64,000 nt of DNA from Siphonodentalium dalli. Its lineage: Eukaryota > Mollusca > Scaphopoda > Gadilida > Siphonodentaliidae. Location: positions 86,264,958 through 86,328,957 of the forward strand of contig CP136069.1 of assembly GCA_032622095.1 (NCBI GenBank). The letters run 5' to 3'. Position 1 is the first letter of the stretch; every line of letters starts with the position of its first letter. The translations under genes and the position numbers were made by a program. Below the pieces are notes generated by a model, which searched no databases, was not told where the DNA came from, and worked only from the letters and a program-made list of their open reading frames with translations. Shown piece after piece: positions 24,712 to 59,588 of the stretch.

Positions 24712-24904
24712 TCAAAAACCCTTAACCAATGCCAGGTTTTCCGCTATAGGGCAGTGGGTCCCTTTCAAGTCCATGTTTCCCCTATTGACACATTCCACAA
24801 AGGCCACGATGGAAACATGTGGATTTGAACCCTTATCGCAAGTGCTGGAGGGCGAAACGGTTTGGAGTTGTACTCCTAACCGATTGAGCCACCGAGAACC
24901 CCCT
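24712..24904 (-). mobile_element. tRNA-derived SINE
   Basis: On the minus strand a tRNA-like head begins GGGTTCTCGGTGGCTCAATC (box A TGGCTCAATCGG) and has box B GGGTTCAAATCC about 55 bp later, the spacing of an internal RNA polymerase III promoter. The body follows to GGCATTGGTTAAGGG near 24715. The arms do not fold as a sound tRNA, so it is a SINE rather than a tRNA gene. Confidence 0.6.
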
Positions 24905-25004
24905 CCCACTGAATAAAACCAACAGGCAACATGGAATGACAAAAGTAAATACATGTAATTCTATTTGCTAATACTTAGTCTGAAAGATACCAATCTGCAC
25001 ATCA

Positions 25005-25214
25005 TTAACCCTTTCAGTGCCAAGTCCGATTTTTTGTATCAACCCATATTTCCTTGATCATTTTTTCAAATTTATTGATTATAATAATGTGATACATTGA
25101 TGGAAAGAGCTCTTTCCATCAATCTATCACATTATTATAATCAATAAATTTGAAAAAATTATCAAGGAAATATGGGTTGATACAAAAAATTGAACTTGGC
25201 ACTGAAAGAGTTAA
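25005..25214. mobile_element. TTAA MITE family C, near-perfect palindrome
   Basis: TTAACCCTTTCAGTGCCAAG...to...TTGGCACTGAAAGAGTTAA. Arms of about 100 bp pair almost perfectly around GAAAGAGCTCTTTC, with TTAA at both ends. Confidence 0.85.
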
Positions 25215-25707
25215 CAGACGTGGAAGGGTTAAGATGTTCAGAATTTAGGCTTAAGTTATGGGCTGATTTACTTATATTTGATATTTTCAGTTAGTTGTAT
25301 GGACTGAGATCTTCCCCCAGCAGCTGTAGGGGTCCCATCCCCCCCAACCCCTAGCGGAAACCTTGCAATGCTTTCTCTTATATATGTGAATATCCCATAG
25401 GGAGCCTCACTTATATAAGAGAATACATTGCCCTAACAATAATTACCTTGACCTTGTAAGCTAGTACGTTCTCTTATACATGTATATGGGAGGCTCCTTA
25501 TGGGAGACTTGCATATTAAAGAGAATGCACTGGCACCAGATCCTTCAAGCTACACCAGCGCAGCTCCTGTCATGAAAGGGTTAATAATTGTTTAGGCCTT
25601 GATTGGTCATAAGTCAGATGCCAGGCTTTTATAGCCATGTGGAGACCCTAGATGGAAGAGGAACCAAAGACTACATTCAACAAGAATACAATTTCACTGG
25701 TACAGGG

Positions 25708-26590
25708 CCGGGAACTTACGTCATAATTTGCTTGAAAATGGCGACAAGATCACGCCTGGCAATATATTTTGCAAAGATGTCAGCGAGGTATTATACTAAT
25801 GAGCTATTCCAACACGGTAAACAACTCATCTCAGATACTACAAAAAACCGGAAATCGAACAGAATTTGTTTTTAAAAAGATGCATAATCCTAATTAATGC
25901 TCTCGCAAATTACTATTTCCTTGGCTTCAGAGGTAAAAAATATTTGATTCGAGTCAAGGAACCCACCCATCAAAGCTCAGAGTGATCAGATATCGATGTT
26001 TGAAATCTATTATTTTTCACCACCGACAATTTTAAGTGGCCCAGTCGACGAGAAGACGGTCTTGGACCAAATTGTGGATGAAGATGGATAACTCTAAAAT
26101 CAAGTGGCTTTTTTGTGTCAGATATTTGACTAACCGGCAAAATTTTGTTGAACAAAATGTTGATAAATAACAGGTTTTAGGCAATTTTATACTATAGTTG
26201 ACTGGTTAGCATTATTTTTGGGCAATTACTCAATTCCGATAACTGAAGCGGCATTTCAAAAAATGTTGCTGTTGTTGGAATCTGATGATATGGGGACCAT
26301 CGAATCAGATTGAGTACCTCTAAAGAGATCCTGGCATTCAAATTTCACAACCTTGCAAAATGGCGACGGAAACATTTTGAACACTTTAATATATCCTTAT
26401 ATACTCAGCAGTCATATTTAAATGGGAACGGGATTCATAGAAAACTAGCAAAATATTGATTCATAGTTCATTCGGTATCTTTATTGGTTGAGTTATTTAT
26501 ATAGTTGAAGAAAACAATTAATACTCATTTTGATGTTAGACATCTTACCACTATTTTCGATCAAATTATGACGTAGGAACCAAGCCATGT
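25708..26590. repeat. R4 repeat region with inverted ends
   Basis: ACTTACGTCATAATTTGC...AAAATGGCGACAAGAT at 25715-25752 is inverted at 26535-26585 (ATCTTACCACTATTTTCGAT...ATGACGTAGGAA). 26325-26590 is the inverse of R4 at 16485-16740. The plus-strand frame 25603-25875 has no recognised motif. Confidence 0.5.
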
Positions 26591-26919
26591 GGTATGGAAT
26601 CCTGAGACTTGACAAGCTTGTAACTAGGGCTTTCATGATTAGTCATACCGTTGATTAATAGTCGATTATGCATAAGACAACCACAATTTTCCATAGCTGA
26701 CCACAGTTGATTGCTTCCTCATTCACTGGGTGGTCATATTATTACTGCCAATGACTACTGGGGTCATTGGGTATGACTTTAATAAGATTATTTTCAGAAA
26801 ATAATTTATCACATATATGATAATCGTGACAACCCTACTTACAACCCAGACTACATACTCTGTGTAGATAAATAATAAATCAGACGTGAATAACTCAAGC
26901 TGATTACCACCGTCATATG
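26591..26919 (-). other. STK11 3' flank/UTR
   Basis: Sequence directly after the STK11 stop on the minus strand. No repeat family recognised. No AATAAA lies close to the stop; the first clear minus-strand AATAAA (plus-strand TTTATT) I see is near 26479-26484, inside a dispersed repeat, so the poly(A) site is uncertain. Confidence 0.3.
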
Positions 26920-51980
<25,061 letters not shown>

Positions 51981-52036
51981 CTAAAAGTGATAAAATAGCT
52001 TGAAATAAAACCAGTCATATTTCAAGAACAGTTATC

Positions 52037-52150
52037 AAACCTGAGTTTAATGTGCCTGTCATTTGCAGAATGAGGTCCCCAGAGGTTGAATTTAGTGACG
52101 CTATCCCGCATAGCGGACTAGCATCACCCTCTGGGAACTTCATTTTTCAT
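52037..52150. mobile_element. P2 palindrome upstream of STK11 exon 2
   Basis: CTGTCATTTGCAGAATGAGG...CCCGCATAGCGGACTAGC...GGGAACTTCATT; right arm shortened. Confidence 0.65.
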
Positions 52151-52450
52151 TTTTTGTGACCTAACTGCAACATAACTAGCTCAACTCCAAAGAGATGTAT
52201 TCTAGTGATGTCGCCGCCATATCGGTTCCGGTATGCACTTTCTGCAATCATGCGACAGCATTCAGCATCTGTATATTGAAAAGATATCAAATAAAGTTGT
52301 CCTCTAAACATTAATGGGTCTAATACTGTTCCTTGCGGGACTCCTGATTTAACTTTTACTGTTGGATGTATTCCCTCGACTACCACCCTATGCTCCTGAT
52401 GCTCTAGCCAAGATCTGATCCACCCTTATATAAAATGGGAGAATAATTCA
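52150..52450 (-). pseudogene. CR1/jockey-like LINE RT fragment (palm)
   Basis: Minus strand reads WIRSWLEHQEHRVVVEG, then KVKSGVPQGTVLDPLMF, the GVPQGSVLGPLLF motif of the reverse transcriptase palm, with G to D in the last block. After this the frame carries sequence with no RT character. Short, dead fragment. Confidence 0.75.
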
Positions 52451-52494
52451 GCCCCATGTCTCACGGTGCACCACCTTCCCCTAAATTTCATAAT

Positions 52495-53270
52495 ACAGTT
52501 AAATTCGGGAGTGACTAAAATGCAGAATAGGACGATGGGATGGGACGGTATTGGGACGGTATTAGAAAATGCAAACAATGACAAAAACGAAGAACAGTGA
52601 AGATGGGACGGGACAAAAACCCGTAGTTTATCAATAATACAGCATGTAGCAGCACCAACATGGATTTATATAGTCGGTATTAACATGGCGTACAGGAAAC
52701 AATGATTTAATAATCACATTTGCCATTTTTCACAAAATGTTAGATTAATATATTCTCGACATCAGTGTAGCATTGTATTGGCCATAATCAAGATTAAAAC
52801 AACTTGTTTCGCTGATGGGGCAGATGCGGTAAAACGCAGAACAGCCTTGGGAAATTGCAGAACAAACATGTAAACAACAATTGCATTCATATTTCGCCAT
52901 CCCATGACGACATTTCCGCATAAAAATATCACTGTGGGACGGGGAAATATGAATGCATGGATTGATTTTGATGTTTACATTTTCATTCTGCATTTTACCA
53001 AAATGGCCTATTTTCGATGTGTCTATTTTTAGCTGATACTATGCGATTTTTGTTGGCGAATGTGATTATTAAACCATTGTTTCCTGTACGCCATGTTAAT
53101 ATGACTATATCCATGTTGTTACTGCTACATGCTGTATTATTGATAAACATCGTGTTTTTGTCCCATCCGATCTTCACTGTTCTGCGTTTTAGTCATTGTT
53201 CTGCGTTTTCTAATACTGTGCCATCCCATCGTCTCATTCTGAATTTCAGTCACTCCATTAAATTCAGTTT
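52495..53270. repeat. 0.77-kb inverted repeat
   Basis: GGAGTGACTAAAATGCAGAAT...GGCGTACAGGAAACAATG (52508-52708) pairs with 53070-53255 (CATTGTTTCCTGTACGCC...). Arms about 210 bp, diverged by small indels. AGAACAGTGAAGATGGGACG and TTCTGCGTTTT blocks recur. The spacer (52740-53020) holds no recognised gene. Probably a foldback element. Confidence 0.75.
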
Positions 53271-53434
53271 GTGCTGAATGGTATCTGTATTGGTATCCAC
53301 GCAGTATCCATTCAGATGTAAATGTATAAGCATGTGGGATGGGATGGGTTGATTTAGGTCGTTTTGTTGGTTTCAGCTGGTACTCCAGCCATTGTCGTTT
53401 GGATGGATCGCATACTGTCTTCCTCCAGGGTATT

Positions 53435-53465
53435 CCAGTCCTTGAGTGTTACACTCAAGGACTGG
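53435..53465. repeat. 31-bp perfect hairpin
   Basis: CCAGTCCTTGAGTGT-T-ACACTCAAGGACTGG, 15-bp arms and a single-base centre. Confidence 0.85.
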
Positions 53466-53479
53466 GTATGCAATCCACT

Positions 53480-54240
53480 GTGTTTTAGGAAAGAATTAGT
53501 TCTTGAATTCTGGTGTTCATGTTGATTAGTTTGTAGGGTTTAGAGTCGTTACATTCCTGTGTAGAAACAAAGTTCTTTGATATATATACCCATGGAACTT
53601 CCGAGCTTAGATTTTTCGACCCACTTTGTGTTTCGGTCTCAACGGGTCTTTGGTATCGATAGCCGGGACCAGGCCGTCCACTAACGTGCCAAACAACTGG
53701 AGTCAGTGGTCATACCTTTGACCTTCTAGTGTTTGTATTGTAGATGTTGCAGCATGTTGGTAATTGTTCCTTCCTCTGGTGATGTATAGTCCCCAGTTAT
53801 GATCCTAGCTGCTCTCTTCTGTATCCTCTCCAATTTGTCGATGTCTCCTTAAAGGTGGGGGTCCCAGACAACTGATGCATATTTGATCTTTTGTTGCACT
53901 AAGGTTTAGTATGCGATCTGCTTACTTTTACTGGGGTTTTCTTGATGTTTTTTCTAATGAATCCTAGTGTACTATTCGCCTTCTGTGCTATTTTGATGAT
54001 GTGGGATGACCATTTCATGTCCTTGGAGAATGTCACCACACCACCCCCCCCCCCCCCCCCCCCGGTATGGGTTTTCATCTACATGTACTTCTTCCAGTAT
54101 GCAGTTGTTTAACTGGTATGTGAATGTTGTTTTGCTCATGGACATGATGTAGCACTTCTTAGCATTGAATTGCATGCCCCACTTTTCTGCCGATACAACT
54201 AGCTTCTCTAGGACTTTTTTTAGTGACATGATAGTTGTAT
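53480..54240 (-). pseudogene. CR1-like LINE RT C-terminal fragment
   Basis: Minus strand begins SLKKVLEKLVVSAEKWGMQF, then NAKKCYIMSMSKT, then (after a C/G tract at 54042-54063 that breaks the frame) KWSSHIIKIAQKANSTLGFI and KIKYASVVWDPHLK, then about 53700-53480 ending near NMNTRIQELILS. These are the thumb and C-terminal motifs of CR1/L2-group LINEs. Three or more frame breaks. It is a different copy from 52150-52450, because the order along the strand is reversed. Confidence 0.75.
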
Positions 54241-54249
54241 GTTTGGCAA

Positions 54250-54930
54250 TATCGTATAATAGCCACTGGATTCTAAGTCAGTTACATTCTGCAAATAGAC
54301 TAACCAAACAGTTCCCTGCTCTACCTCTCTGTGTTACGGTGAAAGATAATGACGTTGGAGGAAATAACAAACTCAAATACATTGTTATAAACATAGGAAT
54401 TCGCTGAAAGTTGCGGCACGTGAAACGAAAATTAATTTTTTACTGGAAACTTCTATTCAGTTATTTTTAAACGTTTCTTCGCATGTTGGTTATTGCTTCG
54501 GTTGATGTTATCATTAATATGTTATTAACACTTTATAAAAAACTTAAAGTAAGATTATTGTTGCGATATTTATCCAAAAATATTACAATGTTAAAATGTC
54601 ACCATCAAAGCTATACGTAGGCTAAATATAGCCATTTTTATTGTGGGTTTTTCCATCTGATTAACATATCCAAATTTAATAGCCAATCAAATTTAACGTT
54701 ATACAACCTACTGACCAATGACAGTGCCTGTAGATTGTTTGTTGATGGACCACGATGTCGCTGATGAACGTTGACTTCAGGAAAAAGTCAACAAGAATTC
54801 TCTTCTTACATGTCCATTAACCTGCACGGTAAGGATATTTAAATATAATAAACACGGTAGGCCCCTATTACTTTATCGGGCATTAATTGTCCAATTAAAG
54901 GTCAATATGCCATTAGTGATAGCACAATGA
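54250..54930. other. No recognised feature
   Basis: AT-rich segment between the CR1 fragment and the palindrome array. Only short frames, no motif. Confidence 0.4.
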
Positions 54931-55059
54931 GGACAGCACTTTTGAATATGATGGCTGTCAAAAAGGCTAAATTTCGTTATGTCTATTCCCATAGAATGTC
55001 AAGTCTAAAACAAATGTCCGTTATTTAGTAAATATTAACTAAATAACGGGTATGCTAAG

Positions 55060-56020
55060 TAGTGTTCAAACGACTCTGGGATTCTGGAGTCGACTAGTCG
55101 AACCCCAAAAGTCGAGTCGACGTCGACTAGTCGGCCAAATACATCACCAACCTTATACTAATGAAACACATGTGAAAGAAAATTACAAATTCCGTGACAG
55201 CATCACAATATTTACACTCTACTGTGATCGGAGAATTGAATCACGTGACACGTCACATGGTTTTGTTCCAAATGAACCGGTGCTCTAGAAACCCACCGAT
55301 CGCAAATAAGTTCCCTACGAATCTACGATGATAATGAGAATAAATAATTGAGGAAATAATTGAGATATTTTCTGTTTAATCATGAAATGATAGATATCAA
55401 ATAAATACTTCCCTGCCAGGGTATAAAAAATAAACGATACACAGTGTCAGTGAAAATAATCAATTAGCGGATACAACACAATTTTCGCAGCTGCATTCCC
55501 GTGTTCCGTCGTCCAATCCATCACATACTTCACTTGCAAGATAGGATGAACTGCTAGAATCAGGAGTTTTACCCATGTTCTCCCTTAGAAAAATCAATTT
55601 GTCCACTGTTGAGGGATCCAAGTTGGACCGCGAGACGTCGGTCAAGTACGCGCGCGACCTAATACTCACTGTTTATGGACCACATGCTTTTTAGAAGTCA
55701 AATATAGAGTTACTGCTCTTGTATTGATAATGAGGAGTGGTTAACTTGAATTATCGCATTGGCGAATTTCGGCGTAGTTCTTTGTCAAGCTCGACATTAT
55801 TTATTAGTTATTACATATGTTTGGACTTTGGAAAGCTTCTTGAACATAGACTAGCTATCTTTGCTGCTTTTCTGACCCACATTTAGTGAAACCATGCATT
55901 GTCAAGGCCAGCTGATGAGATTATATACTGTATTCCGACTAGTCGACCGTGGAAGTTAGAGTCGATTACCCGAAAAAACCAGCGTCGACGATTATTTGTC
56001 GACTAATCGTTTGAACACTA
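55060..56020 (-). mobile_element. hAT element copy 1 (961 bp)
   Basis: Ends TAGTGTTCAAACGA...TCGTTTGAACACTA fit the hAT TIR pattern. Perfect 8-bp target duplication ATGCTAAG (55052-55059 and 56021-56028) taken from the palindrome array. Subterminal GACTAGTCGA and GTCGACG repeats. Keeps only the transposase C-terminus (55460-55669, minus strand). Looks nearly identical to 61764-62722, so a recent insertion. Confidence 0.93.
55460..55669 (-). pseudogene. hAT transposase C-terminal fragment, copy 1
   Basis: 69 codons with AYLTDVSRSNLDPSTVDKLI then FLRENM, the end of the hAT C-terminal dimerisation region (compare the usual R..L.PE.VD.L.FL..N motif), followed by a Ser-rich, Cys-containing tail. 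No catalytic DDE part is present, so the element depends on a transposase elsewhere. Identical to 62114-62323. Confidence 0.75.
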
Positions 56021-57369
56021 ATGCTAAGCGAATGATAATCTATTATACGTCAACAAAAACATCCATGATGGCTGGCAAAATGGCTACATTTCAGAAGTTA
56101 ATTCCCATTGATTGTCTTGTATACAACACATATCCGTTATTTAGTAAATATTAACTAAATAACGGGTATGCTAGGAGAGTGATAATGTCTAAGATGAGCA
56201 CATAAACATCCATGATGGCTGTCAAAATGGCTAAATTTCATTATGTCTATTCCCATAGATTGTCTTCTTTGATTCCTTGTAACGTGCTAACTGTACACAT
56301 AGAAGTTAAATATATAGAGGTATGTGTTAAGTAAAAGTAATTATAAACAGGGACTATTATACGAATATATATAGAGAAGATGTTTATAACCAATAATAAA
56401 TTGCTTTCAAGGCAAGGGTCTCCATTGGGGATAGAGAACGAAACAGGGGTTTAGGTATATTTCAGGGGTTATACGTAAGACAAAGAAGTACACTTTAGGG
56501 ACTGTTAATCATGAAGAATAGTACCTAGAGTGGACTTCTTTTTCTTAGTAAATTTTAACTAAATAACGGGTATGCTAGTAGGGTGATAATGTCTAAGAGG
56601 AGCACATAAACATCCATGATGGCTGTCAAAATGGCTAAATTCCATTATGTCTATTCCCATAGATTGTCTTCTTTGAAACAAATATCCGTTATTTAGTAAA
56701 TATTAACTAAATAACGGGTATGTTAGGAGAATGATAATTTGTAAGATAAGCACATAAACACCCATGATGGCTGTCAACATGGCTAAATTTCATTATGTCT
56801 ATTCCCATACAATGTCTAGTTTAAAACAAATGTCCGTTATTTAGTAAATATTAACTACGTGTAAATAACGGGTATGCTAAGCGAATGATAATCTATAAAA
56901 CGTCAACATAAACCATCTATGGGGATAGACATAATGAAATTTAGCCATTTTGACAGCCGTCATGGGTGTTTATGTGCTCATCTTCCAATTTATCATTCTC
57001 CTAACATAGATTACTTTTGCTTAACACGACTTCTATATATTTAACTTCTATGTGTACAGTTAGCACGTTACAAGGGACTATAATACGAATATATATAGAG
57101 AAGAAAATGTTTATAAATTGCATTCAAGGCAAGGGTCTCCGTTGGGGATAGAGAACGAAACAGGGGTTTAGATATATTTCGGGGGTTATACGTAAGACAA
57201 AGAAGTCCACTGTAGGGACTATTCTTCATGATTAATAGTCCCTAAAGTGTACTTCTTTATATATAGAGAAGATGTTTATAAACAATCATAAATTGCTTTC
57301 AAGGCAAGTAGTCGGTCTCAGAAACGCGCTCCGCAGGGAAATGGTGTTCACTTTATATTGAGAATGGTT

Positions 57370-57680
57370 TCTAGGGTACTTTTCGATGAGGAATTTCATG
57401 GTGCCGGCTGATTTTTTTAAAAAGGTGCCCAAGTTAGGGTTTTAGGGGCCTGAACCCCAATTTCGGGTTTCTGCCCTTTTTCCTCAGATTTCACACCAAT
57501 AAATAATATTTGTTAGTTCAATTCACTTAAATGTAGTAAGCAGACATTAATGCTCATCATATTCCAGCGATTTTTTTGTAAAAAGAACCAAAATTAGGGT
57601 TTTAGCAGCCTGAACCCCAATTTGGGGGTTCAGCCCTTATTCCCCAGATTGTACAATGTATGCCTAAAAATATATTTGAT
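57370..57680 (+). repeat. Tandem GGGTTTTAGGGGCCTGAACCCC-type repeat
   Basis: Two units of about 175 bp share TTAGGGTTTTAGSRGCCTGA, ACCCCAATTTSGGGKTTC and CAGATTKYACA. Similar blocks recur in the inverted repeats of the Academ-like element (59640-59890 and 63800-64000), so this may be the real outer part of its left end. Confidence 0.6.
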
Positions 57681-57689
57681 TCTCCCGAA

Positions 57690-58470
57690 TAAGTTTAATT
57701 TACTATGCAATAATATTGATTTATTATATTTTCAGTAACTTTTTCTGCCAAAATAATAATCGTATCCCCACTCCCGGAAGTGCCACGATGTTATCCTACT
57801 CCCAGCGACGACGGACTATTTATCCCAACCTCGCACATTCCAATTACGTAATTCGAAGTGCACGTTTTGGGTTACTCCCCTTACACCAAAATAATTGTCT
57901 GAGTTCCAGTGCATAGTCAGATAACACAAAATACATAAAAAACACAGACCACCAATGAGTTATCGACATCAATTTCCAGCTCAGTGAATTTGCAGGATCA
58001 ACACCAATTGGGAAACATTTTTGGTTACGCTACACTTCGGAATCCAAAGATCGAAATCGTGATAAACAATTGTTCCCACAAGTGCATTCGCACCAAGAAA
58101 ATGAAAACAGCGTTGAGATCCACTTCAGTATCTTCAAGCAGTTCCACTTCAAATTCCACTGACATTCGAGTGCATATTCCAAATGAAAGTGAGCAGTGAT
58201 ATCCCATAGAACTAGGAAGGCTTATCCACACAATGACATTCCAAACAGTTACTAATTTAATCAATAAAGTTTGTTATTTGTTTGAAAAATTCCTCGGAAA
58301 AATCCTCTTGAAGTTGGTGACAATAGGAGAAATCAGTCAATGAAATAACGTCACGTTCCTTGTACAGGGTAAAATACTATGGCGCGCACGTGGCTATAGT
58401 AAATAAAAGGTCAGCAGACCACAGTGTCCCCCGACAACATGGCAAGTCGATGCCGCTTTGTTAAAGAAAT
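57690..58470. other. Segment between terminal-like repeats, no recognised gene
   Basis: Short frames at 57716-57916, 57984-58199 (Ser-rich) with no motif. If the left end of the Academ-like element is at 57370, this is its 5' non-coding part. Confidence 0.3.
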
Positions 58471-58479
58471 TTTAAAAAA

Positions 58480-59310
58480 ATGTTGAAATTTTCTAAGTCG
58501 AAAAGGGTTAATAACTCCATAAAAAAATATAAGCTATATAGATGTTGCAAATCACCAACATGTTAGGAACATTATCCCAGAGTTTCAAATCTCTACATTT
58601 AAAACTGTAGGAGGAGTTGATTACACCATGAAGGTACCCAATCTCATCCAAAAGGCAAAAATGTTCCAAATTTTCTAAGTCGAAAACCCCCCAAAAATAT
58701 GGAAAAAATGATATTTTTTATTAGCTATATAAATGTTGCAAATCACCAACATGTTAGGAACAATATCCCAGAGTTTCAAATCTCTACATTTAAAACTGTA
58801 GGAGGAGTTGATTACACCATGAAGGTACCCAATCTCATCCAAAAGGCAAAAATGTTCAAAATTTTCTAAGTCGAAAACCCCCCAAAAATATGGAAAAAAT
58901 GATATTTTTTATTAGCTATATAGATGTTGCAAATCACCAACATGTTAGGAACAATATCCCAGAGTTTCAAATCTCTACATTTAAAACTGTAGGAGGAGTT
59001 GATTACACCATGAAGGTACCCAATCTCATCCAAAAGGCAAAAATGTTCCAAATTTTCTAAGTCGAAAACCCCCCAAAAATATGGAAAAAATGATATTTTT
59101 TATTAGCTATATAGATGTTGCAAATCACCAACATGTTAGGAACAATATCCCAGAGTTTCAAATCTCTACGTTTAAAACTGTAGGAGGAGTTGATTACACC
59201 ATGAAGGTACCCAATCTCGGACGCACGGACACACGGACGCACGGACACACGGACGGACGGACGAGGGTCATTTCTATAGTCCTCCGACGGAAACATCGGG
59301 GGACAAAAAT
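58480..59310 (+). mobile_element. Pearl/Helitron-like tandem element, family 5 (191-bp units)
   Basis: Four units with exact 191-bp spacing (TTGCAAATCACCAACATG at about 58545, 58736, 58927, 59118), nearly identical and so recently amplified or homogenised. Then GGACGCACGGACACACGGAC microsatellite (59219-59265) and a 9-bp-stem hairpin GTCCTCCGA...TCGGGGGAC (59278-59303). Confidence 0.8.
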
Positions 59311-59474
59311 TCATGAATGAGTGATGTAATCGATTTACCTTCTTTGGGTGGTTATCTTATCATTGCGCGTAATTTAACGGAAACATTTAGGTCAATATTC
59401 AGAATCGGAACATCTTCTCAATGCATTTTATTAGAGTTGTGTCGTGACAAACTGTTGTGGAAAATATAATAAAC

Positions 59475-59588
59475 ACAATAGTTAACTGTCATCAGCGACG
59501 AACGAAGTTTCTCCTCCCGTGAAAAATAATCCTGCGCATCTCACTCGAGGAGAAACTTCGTTCGTCGCTGATGACAGTTAACTATTGT
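59475..59588. repeat. Perfect 42-bp inverted repeat
   Basis: ACAATAGTTAACTGTCATCA...TTTCTCCTC and its exact inverse, with a 30-bp loop. It lies just outside, or at, the left end of the Academ-like element. Confidence 0.85.

Larger units (their letters stand above)
24677..25584. mobile_element. Nested TTAA elements with SINE
   Basis: Outer signals: TTAACCCTTACATGACTGGA at 24677 and CTCCTGTCATGAAAGGGTTAA ending 25584, both family-A ends. Inside are the tRNA-like SINE (24712-24904), the family-C palindrome (25005-25214), and a family-A body with TCTCTTATATATGTGAA at 25373. Whether the outer ends belong to one element or two is not settled. Confidence 0.5.
54935..57330. repeat. Array of 33-bp palindromes in ~130-bp units, interrupted
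   Basis: Palindrome CCGTTATTTAGTAAATATT + inverse half occurs at 55018-55050, 56134-56166, 56544-56570 (half), 56686-56718 and 56834-56872 (with a 6-bp insert). Each is followed by TATGCTA and a CATCCATGATGGCTGTCAAAA...TGTCTATTCCCATA segment; an inverted piece lies at 56920-57000. Between units, 56340-56541 and 57060-57260 are direct copies of a second block (AGGGTCTCCRTTGGGGATAG) with an inner AAGAAGTACACTTTAGGGAC palindrome. A hAT element splits the first unit. Confidence 0.75.

Noticed and set aside
24712-24954. tRNA gene on the minus strand
   Set aside because: Box A and box B are present, but no cloverleaf with proper arms could be drawn and a SINE body follows.
52745-53277. Cys-rich minus ORF and hydrophobic plus ORF
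   Set aside because: Both lie in the 0.77-kb inverted repeat and mirror each other's sequence; no evidence for a gene.
55052-55288. 78-codon ORF at the hAT left end
   Set aside because: Begins in the host flank and runs through the TIR; repeated in the second copy only because the element is the same.
54935-57330. CRISPR-like array
   Set aside because: Palindromic repeats are spaced irregularly, spacers are themselves repeats, and the genome is animal.
58025-58264. Small ORF before the pearl-like element
   Set aside because: Overlaps a Ser-rich frame on the other strand; no motif or splice signal.
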